Shown piece after piece: positions 33,809 through 41,724 of a DNA stretch of 64,000 nt. The stretch's first letter is position 1. Each line of letters begins with the position of its first letter. Where the stretch lies: assembly GCF_000968685.2 (NCBI RefSeq), contig NZ_LAKD02000119.1, positions 1 to 64,000 on the forward strand, in the 5' to 3' direction. The notes below the pieces were generated by a model that saw nothing but the letters and a program-made list of their open reading frames with translations, was not told the origin of the DNA and ran no database searches. Made by a program: the position numbers and the translations under genes. The stretch is from Streptomyces antioxidans (GTDB lineage: Bacteria; Actinomycetota; Actinomycetes; Streptomycetales; Streptomycetaceae).

Positions 33809-35917
33809 TCAGCCGCTTTCCACGGCAATCACGGACTTCTCCGGCAGGCGAGGGCGGCGCAGCCGCGCCAGCAGCAGGGCCACATCGTCGTCCGGCGCCC
33901 CGTGCAGCGCGGCCAGCACCTGGTCGCAGATCCGCTCCAGCGGGCCCTGGTGGCGGCGCAGCAGCTGGACCAGGGTGTGCAGCCCGACGTCCAGGGACTG
34001 GTGGCGCTTCTCCACCAGGCCGTCGGTGAACAGGGCCAGCAGCGCCCCCTCGGCCAGCTCCCGCTCCACCGAGGCGAAGGGGACACCGCCGACGCCGAGC
34101 GGGGCGCCGGTGGGGATGTCGATGAGCTCGGCGCCGCCGCCGGGTTGCACCAGCACCGGCGGCAGATGGCCGGCGGTGGACATCTCGCACCTCCCGGTGC
34201 GCGGATCGCATACCGCGTAGAGACAGGTGGCGATGGACTCCCCCAGGCTGGGGGTGATCTCGTCGAGGTGGCTCAGCACCTGGGCCGGGGGCAGTCCGAG
34301 CCGGGAGAAGGCCCGGGTGGCGGTGCGCAGCTGGCCCATGATCGCCGCGGCGTGGATGCCCTTGCCCATGACATCGCCGACCACCAGCCCGACCTTGCCG
34401 TCCGGGAGGGGCAGCACATCGAACCAGTCGCCGCCCGCGGCGCTGACCGCGGGCAGGTACCGGGAGGCGATCTCCAGGCCGTCCAGGTCGCGCGGCTGCT
34501 GGGAGAGCAGGCTGCGCTGGAGGGTGAGCGCGGCGTCGCGTTCGCGGGCGTAGAGCCGGGCGTTGTCGATGCACAGGGCGGCGCGGATGGCCAGTTCGCA
34601 GGCGAGGGTGAGGTCCTCCTCGTCGAACGGCCTGGGGTTGATGGTGCGGTGCAGGCTGAGGGTGCCGAGCACACTGCCGCGGGCGATCAGCGGGGCGGCG
34701 ATGTAGGAGTGCACGCCCTCGCGCAGCAGCACACTGGCGGCGTCGTCGTCCCGGGCGATCCGCCGTACGTCCTTCTCGGTCACATGCGGCACCAGCAGCG
34801 GCCGGGCCTCGCGGACGCACTGGGTGATCAGCCGGTTGGGCTCATAGCGGGCGATCTCCCCGACCGGGTCCGCGGCGTGGACGGCGGCGGTGGGGTACCC
34901 GGCGGCGACGGCGAGCGCACGGAAGCGGGCGGAGCCGTCGGCCCACACCCGGGGGGTGGCCTCGCGGTGCACCACGGAGTCCAGGACGTCGACGGCCGCG
35001 AGGTCGGCGAGCCGGGGCACGGTCACATCGGCGAGTTCCTGGGCGGTCTGGCGCAGGTCCAGCGTGGTGCCGATGCGGACGCTGGCGTCGGCGATCATGG
35101 CCAGCCGCTCGCGCGCCTCGGCGATCTCGCTGGTCTCGCGGTGGCGCCGGGAGATGTCCATGATGGAGACGGCGATGCCCAGGATCCGGCCGCTGGGGTC
35201 CTCCAGCCGGTAGTACGACTCCGACCAGGCGTGGTCATGGTCGGGGTCGGCGGGGGTACGGCCGACGCTCTGCTGGTCAAGCAGCGGTTCGCCGGACTCC
35301 AGCACATGCCGCATCGCGCCCTCTATGGCCTCGACGTCGAGCCCCGGCAGCACCTCCCCGAGGCGGCGGCCGCGCACCTGGGACTCGGTGATCGAGTTCA
35401 TCTGCTGGAGGGCCGGGTTGGCGAGCAGCCAGCGCAGCTCGGTGTCGAACACCGCGAGCCCCACCGGTGACTGTCGGATCAGGAAGCCGGAGACGGCGAG
35501 GTCGGTCTCCAGGCGCCGTACGGTCTCCTCGTCGGCGGCCAGACCGAGGGCGTACCCCTCGCCGTGGGCGTCGCGCAGGCCCATGGTGCGGAACTCCACC
35601 TTGAGGGTGGAGCCGTCCGGGCGGCGGACCGGGAAGACACCGGCCCAGGTGTCGCCCGCCCGCACCCGGGCGAAGAGCTCCACGGCGGCCCGGCGGTCCC
35701 GCGGGTGGACCAGCAGCCTGTCCGCGCGGCGCCCCAGCGCCTCGGATGCCCGGTAACCGAACAGCTGCTCGGCTTCGGGGCTCCAGAGGGCGATCCGCCC
35801 GTCGACGTCCAGGGCCACGGCGGCGACCCGCAACAGGTCGAGCACCCCTCCCGGGCCGGTCGCCATGCTGCTGATAGCCGCCTCTTCCTCCTGGTCCACA
35901 CGGTCATGCGTCGTCAT
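33809..35917 (-). CDS. PAS-PAS-GAF-PP2C (SpoIIE-type) serine phosphatase
   Basis: A 702-residue cytoplasmic signalling phosphatase. Residues about 25-130 are a first PAS (ALDVDGRIALWSPEAEQLFGY), about 145-265 a second PAS (VGLAVFDTELRWLLANPAL), about 280-445 a GAF domain and about 470-695 a PP2C domain with its metal-binding aspartates (GGDWFDVLPLPDGKVGLVVGDVMGKG, ALFTDGLVE, DDDVALLL). Such proteins dephosphorylate anti-anti-sigma factors to release SigB-type sigma factors. GAGGTGCC precedes the ATG. A SigB-type gene lies about 5 kb away and an HATPase gene about 4 kb away, but no physical link is proven. Confidence 0.93.
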   Translation of the reverse strand: MTTHDRVDQEEEAAISSMATGPGGVLDLLRVAAVALDVDGRIALWSPEAEQLFGYRASEALGRRADRLLVHPRDRRAAVELFARVRAGDTWAGVFPVRRPDGSTLKVEFRTMGLRDAHGEGYALGLAADEETVRRLETDLAVSGFLIRQSPVGLAVFDTELRWLLANPALQQMNSITESQVRGRRLGEVLPGLDVEAIEGAMRHVLESGEPLLDQQSVGRTPADPDHDHAWSESYYRLEDPSGRILGIAVSIMDISRRHRETSEIAEARERLAMIADASVRIGTTLDLRQTAQELADVTVPRLADLAAVDVLDSVVHREATPRVWADGSARFRALAVAAGYPTAAVHAADPVGEIARYEPNRLITQCVREARPLLVPHVTEKDVRRIARDDDAASVLLREGVHSYIAAPLIARGSVLGTLSLHRTINPRPFDEEDLTLACELAIRAALCIDNARLYARERDAALTLQRSLLSQQPRDLDGLEIASRYLPAVSAAGGDWFDVLPLPDGKVGLVVGDVMGKGIHAAAIMGQLRTATRAFSRLGLPPAQVLSHLDEITPSLGESIATCLYAVCDPRTGRCEMSTAGHLPPVLVQPGGGAELIDIPTGAPLGVGGVPFASVERELAEGALLALFTDGLVEKRHQSLDVGLHTLVQLLRRHQGPLERICDQVLAALHGAPDDDVALLLARLRRPRLPEKSVIAVESG

Positions 35918-36014
35918 ACCGGCACCTCACCGGCTCGCCGTGCCCTCCTACTGTCATACCTCGCCCGGCGGGCCGCCGCACACGGATATGACATGGGCAC
36001 GGTCAGACCCCGGT

Positions 36015-36869
36015 TCAGATGGTGAAGGGCCGCTGCCGGGCGAAGGCGGAGTTCGGCGCACCCGTCTGGACGAGGTGGGGCGTCTGGTCGGGCGGCATCC
36101 GCTGGACGACCCCCCGGTGCAGCGCACGGTAGCTGCCCGCGAAGGCACCGCCCCGCCAGACCTTCAGCAGGGTACCGGTGAACAGTCCGTTGACGATTCC
36201 GTCGGCCGAGGTCTGGTTGTCCTGGCAGCCGGAGATCCGCAGCACACTGGCGTCGATCCTGGCGAGGTCCTTGGCGGTACGGGTGTTCTGGATCCGGTCG
36301 TAGGCGTCGCGGTCGCGCCGGTAGACGGCGGACTGCACCGACTGGGGCATGGCCCGGATCCTGCGGCCGACCTCCTGGGGATCGGCGGTGCTAAAGCGCC
36401 GGTCGAGCTCCTGGTGGCTGAGCACCTCGGGCAGCAGCCGGGCCACGGTGCCGCTGTGGCAGCTGTCGGAGAGCAGCCAGATCCGCACCCCCTTGGCGAA
36501 CTTCCCGAACAGCTCGAAGAGCTCGTCGTCGACCAGCTGCCGGTCGTACAGCACCCAGGTCTCGTCGAGGCGGTCGCCGGTCTCGTCGTGGTTGAGGTCG
36601 GGCACCTGGCCGCCGTGGCCCGCGTAGGTGAGGAAGAGGATGTCCCCCTCGGCCAGCCGCCCGGCCGCGGCCTCCAGGGTGGCGGTGACCTTCTCCGCGG
36701 TGGCGGCCCGGCTCAGCAGCGGGCCGGTCACATCGAACCCCGCGGCGTCGGCGAGCCCGGCCATGTCCACGGCGTCCTGCTCGCAGGCGCCCAGCTCACC
36801 GCTCCAGCCGTCGTACGCCGCGGGGTCGACCTGATTGAGTCCGATATGGACGGAGAGGCCGATGGGCAT
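36015..36869 (-). CDS. Caspase-family (orthocaspase-like) peptidase
   Basis: A 284-residue C14 caspase-fold protein. The catalytic dyad is His85 in TYAGHGGQ and Cys137 in LLSDSCHSG. The stretch NHDETGDRLDETWVLYDR between them matches stand-alone bacterial caspase-like enzymes. These usually cut after Arg or Lys and need calcium; the specificity here is untested. AAGGAG is six bases before the ATG, and further upstream the frame enters a repeat array and is not coding. No partner effector gene is adjacent, unlike caspase-based defence systems, so its job is open. Confidence 0.88.
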   Translation of the reverse strand: MPIGLSVHIGLNQVDPAAYDGWSGELGACEQDAVDMAGLADAAGFDVTGPLLSRAATAEKVTATLEAAAGRLAEGDILFLTYAGHGGQVPDLNHDETGDRLDETWVLYDRQLVDDELFELFGKFAKGVRIWLLSDSCHSGTVARLLPEVLSHQELDRRFSTADPQEVGRRIRAMPQSVQSAVYRRDRDAYDRIQNTRTAKDLARIDASVLRISGCQDNQTSADGIVNGLFTGTLLKVWRGGAFAGSYRALHRGVVQRMPPDQTPHLVQTGAPNSAFARQRPFTI

Positions 36870-36887
36870 GGGGGCTCCTTGGGTCGA

Positions 36888-36960
36888 GGACGTGCGGCGG
36901 CGCACCATCGCGGGACGTGCGGCACACCGCCGCGGGACGTGCGGCGGCGCACCATCGCTC
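36888..36960. repeat. Direct-repeat array GGACGTGCGGC (3 copies)
   Basis: GGACGTGCGGC starts at 36888, 36913 and 36935 (spacings 25 and 22); copies one and three continue identically as GGCGCACCATCGC. It lies 19-90 bases upstream of the caspase start. Confidence 0.8.
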
Positions 36961-37058
36961 GTCACTAAGCGATGATGCGGGGCCGCGCCCCGCCATGCCC
37001 TGTTCTCCGGCCCCATCCGGAGGAAGTGCCCCGCACCCAACCGGTGGCGCCCCGGCCG

Positions 37059-37670
37059 TCAGGCCGGGCGCGGCCGGGCGTCCATGGCCCGCAGCGCCAT
37101 ATCGGCGGCGCGCTCGAAGTAGCCGGGCTCCAGCGGCGCGCCACGGCCCGAGACCCGCCAGTAGACCAGCCCGCCGAGCAGATCGAGCGCCAGCTCGCGG
37201 TCGAGGTCCGGCGGCAGCTCGCCGCGCTCGACCGCCCGGTCCAGCACTCCGGCCATCCGGGCGCGCCGCGGCTCGCCGATGTGGCGGGCCAGGGCCTGGC
37301 TCAGCTCCTGGTCGCGCCGCGCCTCGGCGATCAGGTCCGGCAGGATCCGGGAGAACCGCGGCTTGGTCAGCCAGTCGGCCACCGCGTGCAGCCCGGCCAG
37401 CACGTCGCCGCGCAGGGATCCGGTGTCGGGCGGCTCGACCAGGGCGACGCTCGGCTCGGACACGGCCGCGATGACCATCCGCTGCTTGGAGGGCCACCGC
37501 CGGTACAGGGCGCTCTTGCCCACCCCGGCCCGTTTGGCCACCGCCTCCATCGACAACCGGCCGTAGCCCTGCTCGGCGAGCTCGTCGAGGACGGCTTCGC
37601 AGATGGCCGCGGTCTTGTCCGCGCGCAGGGTGGCGGCGCCGCTCGGGGGGCGCCGGGTGGGCTCCGGCAT
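37059..37670 (-). CDS. TetR-family repressor
   Basis: A 203-residue TetR-type regulator. The N-terminal helix-turn-helix is near residues 20-66 (ICEAVLDELAEQGYGRLSM, AVAKRAGVGKSALYRRWPSK) and the rest is a helical ligand domain of the TetR_C type. It is divergent from a SnoaL-like/NmrA-like gene pair across 110 bases holding a perfect palindrome, so it almost certainly represses that pair and itself. Ligand unknown. Confidence 0.92.
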   Translation of the reverse strand: MPEPTRRPPSGAATLRADKTAAICEAVLDELAEQGYGRLSMEAVAKRAGVGKSALYRRWPSKQRMVIAAVSEPSVALVEPPDTGSLRGDVLAGLHAVADWLTKPRFSRILPDLIAEARRDQELSQALARHIGEPRRARMAGVLDRAVERGELPPDLDRELALDLLGGLVYWRVSGRGAPLEPGYFERAADMALRAMDARPRPA

Positions 37671-37690
37671 GGTCCCGAGGTTAACAGATG

Positions 37691-37746
37691 GACGGGACGG
37701 TACCGTATCGTTCTATGCTGTGCGGACGGGACGGTACCGTCCCGTC
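37691..37746. promoter_or_regulatory. Double TetR operator with a perfect 22-bp palindrome
   Basis: 37725-37746 is a perfect 22-base palindrome centred on ACGGTACCGT (left arm GACGGGACGGT). 37691-37712 is a second copy with the same left arm and core but a diverged right arm. The copies are 34 bases apart. TATGCT at 37714-37719, between them, fits a -10 element for the plus-strand genes, so repressor binding would cover the promoter. Confidence 0.85.
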
Positions 37747-37780
37747 CCGATGTTTCCCGTTGCCGGAGGAGAGGTACCCC

Positions 37781-38203
37781 ATGGACGACCGCGTCAAGGT
37801 CTTCGAGCGGGCGAAGGAGCTGCTGCTCGGCCACGACATGATGGGATTCGCGGATCTGTGGGCCGTCGACGGCACCATGGAGTTCCCCTTCGCCCCGTCC
37901 GGGCGGCCACGCCTGCTGGAGGGACGCGAGGCCGTGCGCGCCTATGTGCGGGACTACACCGACCACATCGATCTGCGCGCCGTAGCGCACGAGGTCGTCC
38001 ATCTCACCGAGGACCCCGGCGTACTGATCGTGGAGCTCACGATGGACGCCGTGGCCGTCGGGACCGGCCGCCCGTTCCGCCCCGGCTACGTCGCCGTCAT
38101 CACCGTCCGCGACGGCGAGATCGCCTCGTACCGTGACTACTGGAATCCACTGATGCTCGAGGAGATCGGCTTCGGCGCCGAGGAGGGCCCGACCCATGGC
38201 TGA
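37781..38203 (+). CDS. SnoaL/NTF2-like protein
   Basis: A 140-residue protein with the small cone-shaped NTF2 fold of SnoaL-like proteins (FERAKELLLGHDMMGFADLWA, MEFPFAP, ALVEGREAVRAYV-like LLEGREAVRAYVRDY, and VAVITVRDGEIASYRDYWNP). It may be an isomerase, hydrolase or ligand-binding protein; no catalytic set is diagnostic. GGAGGAGAGG precedes the ATG. It overlaps the NmrA-like gene by eight bases and is under the divergent TetR. Confidence 0.88.
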   Translation: MDDRVKVFERAKELLLGHDMMGFADLWAVDGTMEFPFAPSGRPRLLEGREAVRAYVRDYTDHIDLRAVAHEVVHLTEDPGVLIVELTMDAVAVGTGRPFRPGYVAVITVRDGEIASYRDYWNPLMLEEIGFGAEEGPTHG

Positions 38204-39068
38204 ACCCACCGTTCTGGTCCTCGGCGCCACCGGGAACACCGGATCCAAGGTGCTGCGGATGGTGCGCGCGGAGGGCGCGCGTGCGCTGGCCGCCACCCGC
38301 CGCCCCGATGCCGCCGCCGCGGCGGGCGCGGCCGACGCCGTACGGTTCGACTGGCACGACCCCGAGAGCCACCCGGCGGCCCTGCGCGGAGTGGACCGGA
38401 TCTACCTCGTCGCACCCCTGGGGGTGGCCGAGCCGCTGCCCGTGGTCGAGCCGTTCCTGAGGACGGCGGTCGCCCGGGGCGTGCGGCGGGCGGTACTGCT
38501 GAGCTCGTCCGCGGTTCCCGAGGCGGACACCGGCCCCGGCGCACTGCACACGCTGGTGCGGCGGACCCTGCCCGAGTGGGCGGTGCTGCGGCCCTCGTGG
38601 TTCATGCAGAACTTCACCGGTGACCATCCGGTGGCCCGGGCCGTCCGCGGCGACGGTGAGATCGTCACCGCCACCGGGGACGGCAGGGTGGCCTTCGTGG
38701 ACGCGACGGACATCGCCGCCGTCGCCACCCGGGCCCTGCTGGACGACCGTCCGCACAACACGGACCACGTCATCACCGGCCCGGAGGCGCTCGGTTACGC
38801 GGCGGCGGCGCGCATCGTGACGGAGGTCTCCGGGCGGCCGGTCCGCCATGTCCCGGTGGAGACTGGGGAGTTGGCCGTCAGGCTGAAGGCGGCAGGGCTG
38901 CCGCCGGAGTTCGCCGCGCTCCTCGCCGGGCTCGACGAGGACATCCGGCACGGCACGGAGGACCGTACGACGGACACCGTCGAGCGGATCACCGGGCGCG
39001 CTCCCCGCTCCTTCCGCGCCTTCGCAGAGGCACACCGCGCCGCGTTCGCGCCGGAGTCTGCCGCCTGA
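38196..39068 (+). CDS. NmrA-like NAD(P)-binding oxidoreductase
   Basis: A 290-residue atypical short-chain dehydrogenase. The dinucleotide loop is VLGATGNTGSKVL at the N-terminus (GxxGxxG), with LRPSWFMQNF in the middle and a variable substrate region. The classical Tyr-x3-Lys is absent, as in NmrA/HSCARG-type proteins. GAGGAGGG lies before the ATG, inside the previous gene. Likely acts with the SnoaL-like partner on a small or xenobiotic molecule recognised by the TetR. Confidence 0.88.
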   Translation: MAEPTVLVLGATGNTGSKVLRMVRAEGARALAATRRPDAAAAAGAADAVRFDWHDPESHPAALRGVDRIYLVAPLGVAEPLPVVEPFLRTAVARGVRRAVLLSSSAVPEADTGPGALHTLVRRTLPEWAVLRPSWFMQNFTGDHPVARAVRGDGEIVTATGDGRVAFVDATDIAAVATRALLDDRPHNTDHVITGPEALGYAAAARIVTEVSGRPVRHVPVETGELAVRLKAAGLPPEFAALLAGLDEDIRHGTEDRTTDTVERITGRAPRSFRAFAEAHRAAFAPESAA

Positions 39069-39141
39069 GCCGCCTCGTTGACGTCCGGTGGCACGAGGCT
39101 GTGTCGATACGCGGCTCCGCCGCGTGGGCGACCGGCCACGG

Positions 39142-39165
39142 CGCGGCCGCGGGGGAACGGCCGCG
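39142..39165. terminator. Hairpin between convergent genes
   Basis: CGCGGCCG / CGGCCGCG with an 8-base loop, between the NmrA-like gene and the uncharacterised gene on the other strand. Confidence 0.55.
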
Positions 39166-39197
39166 GACCGCGCCCCGCGCCGCTTCCCGCGGAGCGC

Positions 39198-39710
39198 TCA
39201 GCGGAACAGCCCGCCCGGAAGCCCGGGGCGGTCGATCGCCTCCTGGAGGGCGGCGCGCAGGATGTGACTGTCGGTGAGGGGGACGCCGGGCCGGATCAGC
39301 CAGCTGTGGCCCTGCCGTACGCAGCCGGGCCTGGGGCAGCGCAGCACCCGGCCCGGGCCCGCCGCGGCCACCGTGCGGCGGCGGGCGTACTCCGTCCCGG
39401 CCAGCCAGACCTTCCAGTCGGCGGCGGCTCCGGGCGGCACCAGGAAGGAGAGCACATGGCTGGCGGTGGCCAGCATCACCGGCCCCGCCGCGTCGCGCCG
39501 CCGCAGCGCCTGGATCACCGCGGTGCCGATGTCCTCGCACATCCGCACCAGGTCGAAGACCGGGCCCACCGGCAGATCGGCGAGGCCGCCGCCGCTGGCC
39601 CACTGGAGCCGCACCCGCCCGGGGTCATCGCTCGCGGCCAGCAGCCATTCGGCCGCGTCGGCCTCCACCGTGACCCGCGCCCGGGGCTCCCCCCGCGCCC
39701 CCGCGTTCAT
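39198..39710 (-). CDS. Uncharacterised actinobacterial protein
   Basis: A 170-residue cytoplasmic protein that I do not recognise by family. Visible: CPRPGC near residue 130, a possible zinc-knuckle fragment; otherwise mixed alpha/beta with no signal or membrane segment. The ATG overlaps the stop of the HATPase gene (ATGA), so the two are translated together and the product may serve the same regulatory pathway. Confidence 0.75.
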   Translation of the reverse strand: MNAGARGEPRARVTVEADAAEWLLAASDDPGRVRLQWASGGGLADLPVGPVFDLVRMCEDIGTAVIQALRRRDAAGPVMLATASHVLSFLVPPGAAADWKVWLAGTEYARRRTVAAAGPGRVLRCPRPGCVRQGHSWLIRPGVPLTDSHILRAALQEAIDRPGLPGGLFR

Positions 39711-40279
39711 GAGGTGGCCACCAGCGGCAGGGTGAACCACACCTTCTTCCCCCGGACTCCGGGATCGGGCGGCTCGGTGCCCCAGTCGGCCGCCAGGTCG
39801 TCGACGATGGCCAGCCCCCGCCCGGACTCCTCGGTGGGCTGCGGTGTGCGGGCGACCGGGATCACGGGCGAGCCATCGGCCACCTCCACCCGCAGCTCAC
39901 GGCCGAAGCGCTCCAGCGAGACGGTGACGGTGACCGTGTCGGCGGGGCCCGCGCTGCCGTGCTCCACGGCGTTGGCGAACAACTCGTTGGTGGCGAGGAC
40001 GACATGGTCCACGACCGCACCGAGCCGCCAGTCACGCAGATGCCCGGCCACCATCCGGCGCACCGCGGCGGCGCGGTCGGGGAGGGCGGGGAACTCCGCC
40101 CGGAAGAGCCGGCGGGTGTCCAGCGGGATCACCGTCCGCCCCCCTCCTGAGCTGGGGACGGGGATCGCCGCGGCGGCCGGGCCGTCGGCCGGAGCCGTGC
40201 TCGGCGCGGCGGCCCGCCCGGTAACCGGGTCGGCTCGCGGGCGGTCCAGGGAGCCCGCGACGCCACGGCTCGTGCCCAT
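39707..40279 (-). CDS. HATPase (anti-sigma/RsbW-like) kinase
   Basis: A 190-residue protein. An Ala/Pro-rich N-terminus (1-55) is followed by an HATPase_c domain with VVLATNELFANAVEHG (N box) and ESGRGLAIVDDLA (G box). Streptomyces have dozens of such small ATPases, many acting as anti-sigma kinases opposing SpoIIE-type phosphatases. Start 40279 is chosen because GAGGAGG lies about eight bases upstream; the frame stays open further up. Confidence 0.85.
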   Translation of the reverse strand: MGTSRGVAGSLDRPRADPVTGRAAAPSTAPADGPAAAAIPVPSSGGGRTVIPLDTRRLFRAEFPALPDRAAAVRRMVAGHLRDWRLGAVVDHVVLATNELFANAVEHGSAGPADTVTVTVSLERFGRELRVEVADGSPVIPVARTPQPTEESGRGLAIVDDLAADWGTEPPDPGVRGKKVWFTLPLVATS

Positions 40280-40310
40280 CGTCTCGTCCTCCTCATTGGC
40301 CTCATCGGCC

Positions 40311-40577
40311 TCATCGGCCGGCGCCGGCCGGTGCGACAGCCCTGGACTGGGTCGGCTCACGGTGTCGGTCCTCACGGTCCTCATCGGTCGATGGGCACTG
40401 GTGGCATACGGGCACATGGGGTGATTGATGTCCGGGTGAGCGGGTAAGCGCATTCTGGCGACCGGCGGCGTGGCATCTGAGCTGGTGACAGGTGGTGCGC
40501 ACGCCCCACCCGACCCGCCTGGACCAGCTGCCACGGACGGAGACGGCCCGGTCGCGGTGAGTGCCGGTTACCGGCAT
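40311..40577 (-). CDS. Possible 88-residue Cys/His-containing small protein
   Basis: An open frame of 88 residues with a strong AAGGAGG ribosome site before its ATG at 40577. It ends 31 bases before the HATPase start, leaving room for that gene's own ribosome site. It contains CHQLRCH and VCHQCPS, which might bind a metal. Codon bias is weaker in the second half than in neighbouring genes. A 18-codon frame (40568-40624) overlaps its start. No family recognised; it could be a leader cistron or chance. Confidence 0.35.
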   Translation of the reverse strand: MPVTGTHRDRAVSVRGSWSRRVGWGVRTTCHQLRCHAAGRQNALTRSPGHQSPHVPVCHQCPSTDEDREDRHREPTQSRAVAPAGAGR

Positions 40578-40772
40578 GGTTCCTCCTTCGAAGGCAGCGC
40601 AAAGCGCCATCGGTCGCCGTTCATGTAGACAAACGGTTGGACGGGCCGATGGGCGAGAGGGCATGGGGGTTGTCCGGTTGTACGGGCGTAGTGGTTCGGG
40701 CTGCACGGTCCGGACGTGGCAAGCGTGAGCGAGGGCCGCGAGGGGCGGCCGGACCCGGGGATACGGTCCGGT

Positions 40773-41540
40773 GTGGACGGCAAGCGCGTCCTGGTGACCG
40801 GGGGCTCCCGGGGGCTGGGGGAACAGATCGTACGGCTCCTGGCGGCCGGCGGGGCGCGATTGGCCACCTGTGCGCGGAACCCGGAGCACCTGCGGTCCCT
40901 CACGGCGTCCCTGGGCGCCGAGGGGCATGAGGAGCCGTTCACCCGGGCGCTGGACGTCACCGAACCGGAGCTGCTTGAGCAGTTCGTGGATGCGGCGGCG
41001 GAACGTTTCAGCGGACTTGATGGCGTGGTGGCCTGCGCCGGTGGCGCCCGTGGCCGCGGAATCGAGGACGCCGGTCCCCAGGACTGGTCGCTGACCTGGG
41101 AGCTGAACGTCGGCCATACGGCCCGGCTGGTGAAGGCCGCGGTGCCGCACCTGCGCCGGGCGGGCGGCGGCTCCGTGGTGGTGATCGCCTCCATCTCCGG
41201 CTGGAAGCCGGGGCCACAGGCGCAGTACGGGGCGGCCAAGGCCGCCCAGATCCAGCTCGCGGCCTCACTCGCCCGCGAGCTGGGCCCGGACGGGATCCGG
41301 GTGAACGCCGTCTCCCCGGGGTCCATGCTGATCCCCGGGAAGCGGTGGGACCGGATGCGCACCGAAGAGCCCGCGGCCTACGCCCGGTTCACGGCCGAGC
41401 TGCCACACGGTGAACTGGTCACCCCGCGGGAGGTCGCCCAGGTCGTGGCGTTTCTGCTCGCGGACGCCTCGAGCGGGGTCTCCGGTGCGCATCTGCCCGT
41501 GGACCGGGCCCAGAACGCCCCCACGCCGGGAGGTTATTGA
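40773..41540 (+). CDS. Short-chain dehydrogenase/reductase
   Basis: A 255-residue classical SDR. The NAD(P) loop is TGGSRGLGE at the N-terminus, then CAGGARG (NAG-like), the catalytic Ser in IASISGWK, and Tyr-x3-Lys in QYGAAKAA. The substrate region ends in a normal C-terminus. The GTG at 40773 is chosen because the fold begins at once; a GTG at 40716 would add 19 hydrophilic residues. It stands alone on the plus strand. Specific reaction unknown. Confidence 0.88.
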   Translation: MDGKRVLVTGGSRGLGEQIVRLLAAGGARLATCARNPEHLRSLTASLGAEGHEEPFTRALDVTEPELLEQFVDAAAERFSGLDGVVACAGGARGRGIEDAGPQDWSLTWELNVGHTARLVKAAVPHLRRAGGGSVVVIASISGWKPGPQAQYGAAKAAQIQLAASLARELGPDGIRVNAVSPGSMLIPGKRWDRMRTEEPAAYARFTAELPHGELVTPREVAQVVAFLLADASSGVSGAHLPVDRAQNAPTPGGY

Positions 41541-41724
41541 CCCCCGGCGCTCCCCCGAGCGGAGGCGGGGCGGGCCCCGCGACTGGATGCCTCAGCGTGT
41601 TCTTTAACCTCCGGCGTAGGCCGTGTGACGGAGCCCTCGTCTCCGGCTGAGGACGGATGACCACACCGCGCCGACCCGGCAGGGTGATCCCCTACCGTCA
41701 CTCTTCGCGCGAAGGATGTGCGTC

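Noticed and set aside
36870..37040. Longer N-terminus for the caspase-like protein
   Set aside because: The upstream codons fall in the GGACGTGCGGC array; AAGGAG at the internal ATG and the family start agree with 36869.
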